From JBFEYJ01 sp041562215 (GTDB taxonomy: Bacteria; Pseudomonadota; Gammaproteobacteria; Thiohalomonadales; Thiohalomonadaceae), in assembly GCA_041562215.1 (NCBI GenBank), contig JBFEYJ010000182.1, forward strand, positions 1 through 6,119: 6,119 nucleotides of DNA. Reading direction: 5' to 3'. The notes beneath the pieces were generated by a model, which saw nothing but the letters and a program-made list of their open reading frames with translations, was not told the DNA's origin and did no database searches. Position numbers and translations under genes: made by a program. Shown here piece after piece: positions 5,694 through 6,119 of the stretch. Every line of letters starts with the position of its first letter. The stretch's first letter is position 1.

Positions 5694-6119
5694 ATGAACG
5701 TTACTCCATATAGCATCCTTGGCTTCGGTACCGTTGTTGTTGCAGCAGCCCTTGCTGTCCTGCTGCTGGTTCACCGGGATCTGAAGATGATTACTGGACT
5801 CGCAAGGTATCGTCACTGGCTTCTTGTCGCCGCCCTGGGTTCCGGGGTGGCCGCCTTTGTCCTGAAATTGCTGTTTATTGTCGCTATAGGTATCGGCTTT
5901 AATGTCAATGAAAGCCAACCTGCGCCTGTTACCGAAATTGTGGTAAAACCACCCGTATCGTCCAAACCTTTGCCACGTTACCGCTGGCAGGCGTTGCCGG
6001 AAAAGGTGGACACCATGGCGGATGATGCCACCGCCTGCGCCAAAGCGGATCTCGGTGGGAAACTGTTTTTTGACACCCGCTTATCCCGTGATGGAACCCT
6101 CTCCTGCGCCAGTTGCCAT
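5694..6119 (+). CDS. Membrane-anchored di-haem cytochrome c peroxidase-like protein, 3' end cut by the window edge
   Basis: The frame is open for 142 codons to the last base. Residues 4-26 and 41-69 are two hydrophobic segments joined by a basic loop (R28, K31, R38, R40), so by the positive-inside rule the loop is cytosolic and both ends face the periplasm. A proline-rich linker (about 76-95) leads to YRWQALPEKVD, then LGGKLFFDTRLSRDGTLSCASCH (120-142). LG-x-LFFD-x-RLS followed by CASCH is the hallmark of the first haem site of the di-haem cytochrome c peroxidase/MauG family. Members reduce hydrogen peroxide in the periplasm or oxidise protein substrates; which applies here cannot be told, as the second haem and the calcium and active-site regions are outside the window. 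The ATG at 5694 is chosen because GAGGAG lies 7 nt before it; GTG at 5691 is in frame but too close. It lies 15 bp after the DUF4242 gene, probably in the same operon. Confidence 0.88.
   Translation, partial: MNVTPYSILGFGTVVVAAALAVLLLVHRDLKMITGLARYRHWLLVAALGSGVAAFVLKLLFIVAIGIGFNVNESQPAPVTEIVVKPPVSSKPLPRYRWQALPEKVDTMADDATACAKADLGGKLFFDTRLSRDGTLSCASCH

Noticed and set aside
1..6119. CRISPR arrays, insertion sequences, attachment sites, tRNA or rRNA genes
   Set aside because: No spaced direct repeats, transposase or integrase fragments, terminal inverted repeats or RNA gene signatures were seen on reading both strands.

Overview
The window reads as a chromosomal stretch of a gammaproteobacterium with moderately high G+C. 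The best evidence is the close, long match of the ThiC protein to the proteobacterial form (from memory of the family). A sulfur-oxidising or Chromatiales-type host is only a guess. There are no rRNA, tRNA, CRISPR, integrase or insertion-sequence signals. It holds five complete genes and two genes cut by the window edges.

Layout. (1) 1-1852, + strand: thiC, missing only its first few codons, closed by a clear intrinsic terminator just after the stop. (2) 1904-2191: a gene-poor gap ending in a second intrinsic terminator that faces the other way and serves the next gene. (3) 2192-4215: a small regulated module. A TetR-family repressor (- strand) is divergent from a metallo-beta-lactamase-fold hydrolase (+), followed by a MAPEG-family membrane protein (+). 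A perfect 18-bp palindrome sits between the divergent genes on top of both candidate promoters. A near copy of its core lies about 60 bp before the MAPEG start. (4) 4256-5116, - strand: a circularly permuted GTPase of the RbgA/YlqF type, convergent with the MAPEG gene. (5) 5117-5357: a non-coding gap. (6) 5358-6119, + strand: a DUF4242 small protein followed 15 bp later by the start of a membrane-anchored di-haem cytochrome c peroxidase-like protein, which runs off the right edge just after its first haem motif.

How the genes work together. thiC (thiamine pyrimidine synthesis) and the RbgA-like GTPase (50S ribosome assembly) look like stand-alone housekeeping genes. The accessory interest lies in two small modules. 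One is TetR-MBL-MAPEG, which could be an inducible detoxification unit: a glyoxalase II-like fold plus a glutathione-transferase-like membrane fold. The other is DUF4242 plus di-haem peroxidase, whose tight spacing suggests a two-gene redox or metal-linked operon. Both functional readings are inference from family membership and layout.
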